Made by a program: the position numbers and the translations under genes
Shown: piece by piece, positions 58,828 through 60,129 of the stretch
Layout: the number at the start of each line of letters is the position of its first letter
Position numbering within the stretch: position 1 is the first letter of the stretch
Origin: Megasphaera massiliensis
GTDB taxonomy: Bacteria; Bacillota; Negativicutes; Veillonellales; Megasphaeraceae
Direction: 5' to 3'
DNA: 60,129 nt
Assembly (NCBI RefSeq): GCF_000455225.1
Contig: NZ_HF954559.1
Location: 117,680-177,808 of the forward strand
The notes under the pieces: generated by a model
Seen by the model: the letters and a program-made list of their open reading frames with translations, nothing else
Databases searched by the model: none
What the model was told of the DNA's origin: nothing

Positions 58828-60129
58828 CTAGTCGTCGAAACCGCCAATCATGTCGATCGTAGCGACGATGTCACGGCCTACTTCCGTGCCGTGGATAATC
58901 TGACCGGTCTTGCGGCTGTTGCCAAAGTTGCAGAAGGGGATTCCCTGTTCTTTGGCATAGGCTTCAAAGGGGTTATCCGACGGGATGTCGGGAACAAGGC
59001 CCATGCAAATGAACCCGTAGTCGAAGGGATACTCGGCAGATTCACCGTTGTGGGAGGCAATGAATTTGTCCGGGCAGACCTTTTTTAAGGACGTGCTGAG
59101 ATGCATGTCAACGGGGTGCTTTTCTAAGAGCTCTTTGAAGGTCGCTTTGGAAACGATATCGGCGTCTTTCCCGAAGGACGGCATCATTTCAATCATGGTG
59201 ACATCGGCTTTTCGCAGGGTGAAGAATTCCATGACGTCCAAACCGACGGCACCGCAGCCGATGACGACGACTTTTTTGCCTTCTGCATTGGCTTCGTAGT
59301 AAGGAATGTTGTCCATGAATCCGTAGATGGAGCGAATGTGGGAACCTTCGGCATCAGTCAGTTCACGGAGACCTTCGATAGGCGGAAGCATGGGACGGGA
59401 GCCCGTTGCGGCATAGAGAATGTCCGGCTTTAATTCAGCCAAGAGTTCCTTCGTTGCCGTCGTGTTCAGGCGAATCGTCAGGTTCGGCAGCTTGGCAGCC
59501 CGGCGTTCGAGATAGGCCGGGAAGTCTTCGATGCGTTTCTTTTCCGGCAGCAAGGCAATCTTGCGGGTCAGGCCGCCCAGTTTGTCTTCCCGTTCGAGGA
59601 GAGTGACCCGACAGCCGACTTCAGCTGCCGAGCAGGCTGCTTCTAAGCCCGATGTACCGCCGCCGATGACGACGACATGGATGTCGCGGGTGACCTTCTG
59701 TTTCTTATATTGGTCGCCGCCGATGACGTCGGGATTGACGGTGCAGCGAATGGGCTGCGATTTGAAAATGCGGTGATCGGCACAGCCGATGTTGCAGGAG
59801 ATGCACTGACGGATGCAGTCCGTACGGCCGAACTGTGCTTTGCGGGCCCAATCGGGATCGGCGATGAGGCCGCGGCCGATGGCGATGAAGTCGGTCTTAC
59901 CTTCGGCAATGACCTGGTCAGCGATTTGCGGATTGCGGATGTTGCCGGATGCGATGACCGGTTTGTTGAATTTCTTCTTGACGGCTTCGGCCAGGTAGAC
60001 GCGCCAGGCGTCAGGCATGTCGCATTTATCGATCTGGTACTGGATGGAGTCGTTGACGGCAGCCGATACGTTGATGATATCGACTTCCGGTTCGATGTAT
60101 TCGAGGAGTTTTAACGAGTCTTCCAAGGT
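58828..60129 (-). CDS. Old yellow enzyme family oxidoreductase, second copy (5' end outside the window)
   Basis: About 433 residues of the C-terminal part are present and the frame stays open to the edge, so the start is beyond 60129. Visible are the end of the FMN barrel (IASGNIRNPQIADQVI, DFIAIGRGLIADPDW) and the [4Fe-4S] site (CISCNIGC with a fourth Cys in PIRCTVNP). VVVIGGGTSGLEAACSAAEVG is the FAD domain, and VVVIGCGAVGLDVMEFF is the second nucleotide domain. It is clearly distinct from the copy at 52168. It is probably an NAD(P)H-dependent enoate or dienoate reductase on a related hydroaromatic intermediate. Confidence 0.92.
   Translation of the reverse strand, partial: TLEDSLKLLEYIEPEVDIINVSAAVNDSIQYQIDKCDMPDAWRVYLAEAVKKKFNKPVIASGNIRNPQIADQVIAEGKTDFIAIGRGLIADPDWARKAQFGRTDCIRQCISCNIGCADHRIFKSQPIRCTVNPDVIGGDQYKKQKVTRDIHVVVIGGGTSGLEAACSAAEVGCRVTLLEREDKLGGLTRKIALLPEKKRIEDFPAYLERRAAKLPNLTIRLNTTATKELLAELKPDILYAATGSRPMLPPIEGLRELTDAEGSHIRSIYGFMDNIPYYEANAEGKKVVVIGCGAVGLDVMEFFTLRKADVTMIEMMPSFGKDADIVSKATFKELLEKHPVDMHLSTSLKKVCPDKFIASHNGESAEYPFDYGFICMGLVPDIPSDNPFEAYAKEQGIPFCNFGNSRKTGQIIHGTEVGRDIVATIDMIGGFDD

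Noticed and set aside
1-60129. CRISPR array, prophage, tRNA or rRNA genes
   Set aside because: No spaced direct repeats, phage structural genes, cloverleaf-like sequences or rRNA segments were recognised on either strand.

Overview
The window most likely comes from a Gram-negative-type Firmicute of the class Negativicutes, in the Megasphaera/Veillonellaceae range. This is inferred from the mix of genes. A T-box leader, AddAB and strong sigma-A-type promoters are Firmicute traits. DedA and two ArnT-like GT39 transferases fit an outer-membrane, LPS-bearing envelope. The metabolism is amino-acid based: L-serine dehydratase, glutamate synthase, many PLP enzymes. No rRNA, tRNA, CRISPR array or complete mobile element was seen.

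Layout. (1) 1-1.46 kb: a T-box riboswitch, apparently valine-specific, ahead of a BASS transporter. (2) 1.5-14.5 kb, mostly minus strand: a secreted hypothetical protein, a radical SAM protein, an EamA transporter, gltB without gltD, a dedA-GT39-GT39-UDG-like operon and an acyltransferase-like membrane protein. (3) 14.6-20.7 kb, plus strand: an MgtC-family protein, an aminotransferase, a structured unidentified leader before an ADP-ribosylglycohydrolase, an IclR regulator and a radical SAM protein. (4) 21.2-27.2 kb: an A/T-rich island with AGA-rich codon use. It carries an M29-like peptidase, a class V aminotransferase, a DAACS symporter, a class I aminotransferase and a GntR regulator, and looks transferred. 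(5) 27.8-36.4 kb: addB-addA-sdaAB-sdaAA. (6) 36.4-40.2 kb: an overlooked 57-aa gene, a candidate small RNA, two genes interrupted by frameshifts (a suppressor-of-fused-domain gene and a molybdenum-hydroxylase FAD subunit), an intact yqeC and a polysaccharide deacetylase.

(7) 40.26-48.19 kb: a compact aromatic operon, aroF-tyrA-aroB-aroA-aroC-pheA-aroE-aroK. It is preceded by an unlisted 55-codon leader peptide packed with Tyr, Phe and Trp codons and a terminator, which is classic attenuation architecture. The operon lacks 3-dehydroquinate dehydratase. (8) 48.3-60.1 kb: a LysR-controlled hydroaromatic (shikimate/quinate) cluster. It has three extra shikimate/quinate dehydrogenase paralogues, a TIM-barrel enzyme of the family that includes 3-dehydroshikimate dehydratases, two Fe-S/flavin old-yellow-enzyme-type reductases, two MFS transporters and type I aroD.

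The juxtaposition of (7) and (8) is the most interesting part. A complete shikimate biosynthetic operon lies beside what looks like an anaerobic import, oxidation and reduction system for shikimate-like acids, and the only visible dehydroquinate dehydratase sits in the second cluster.
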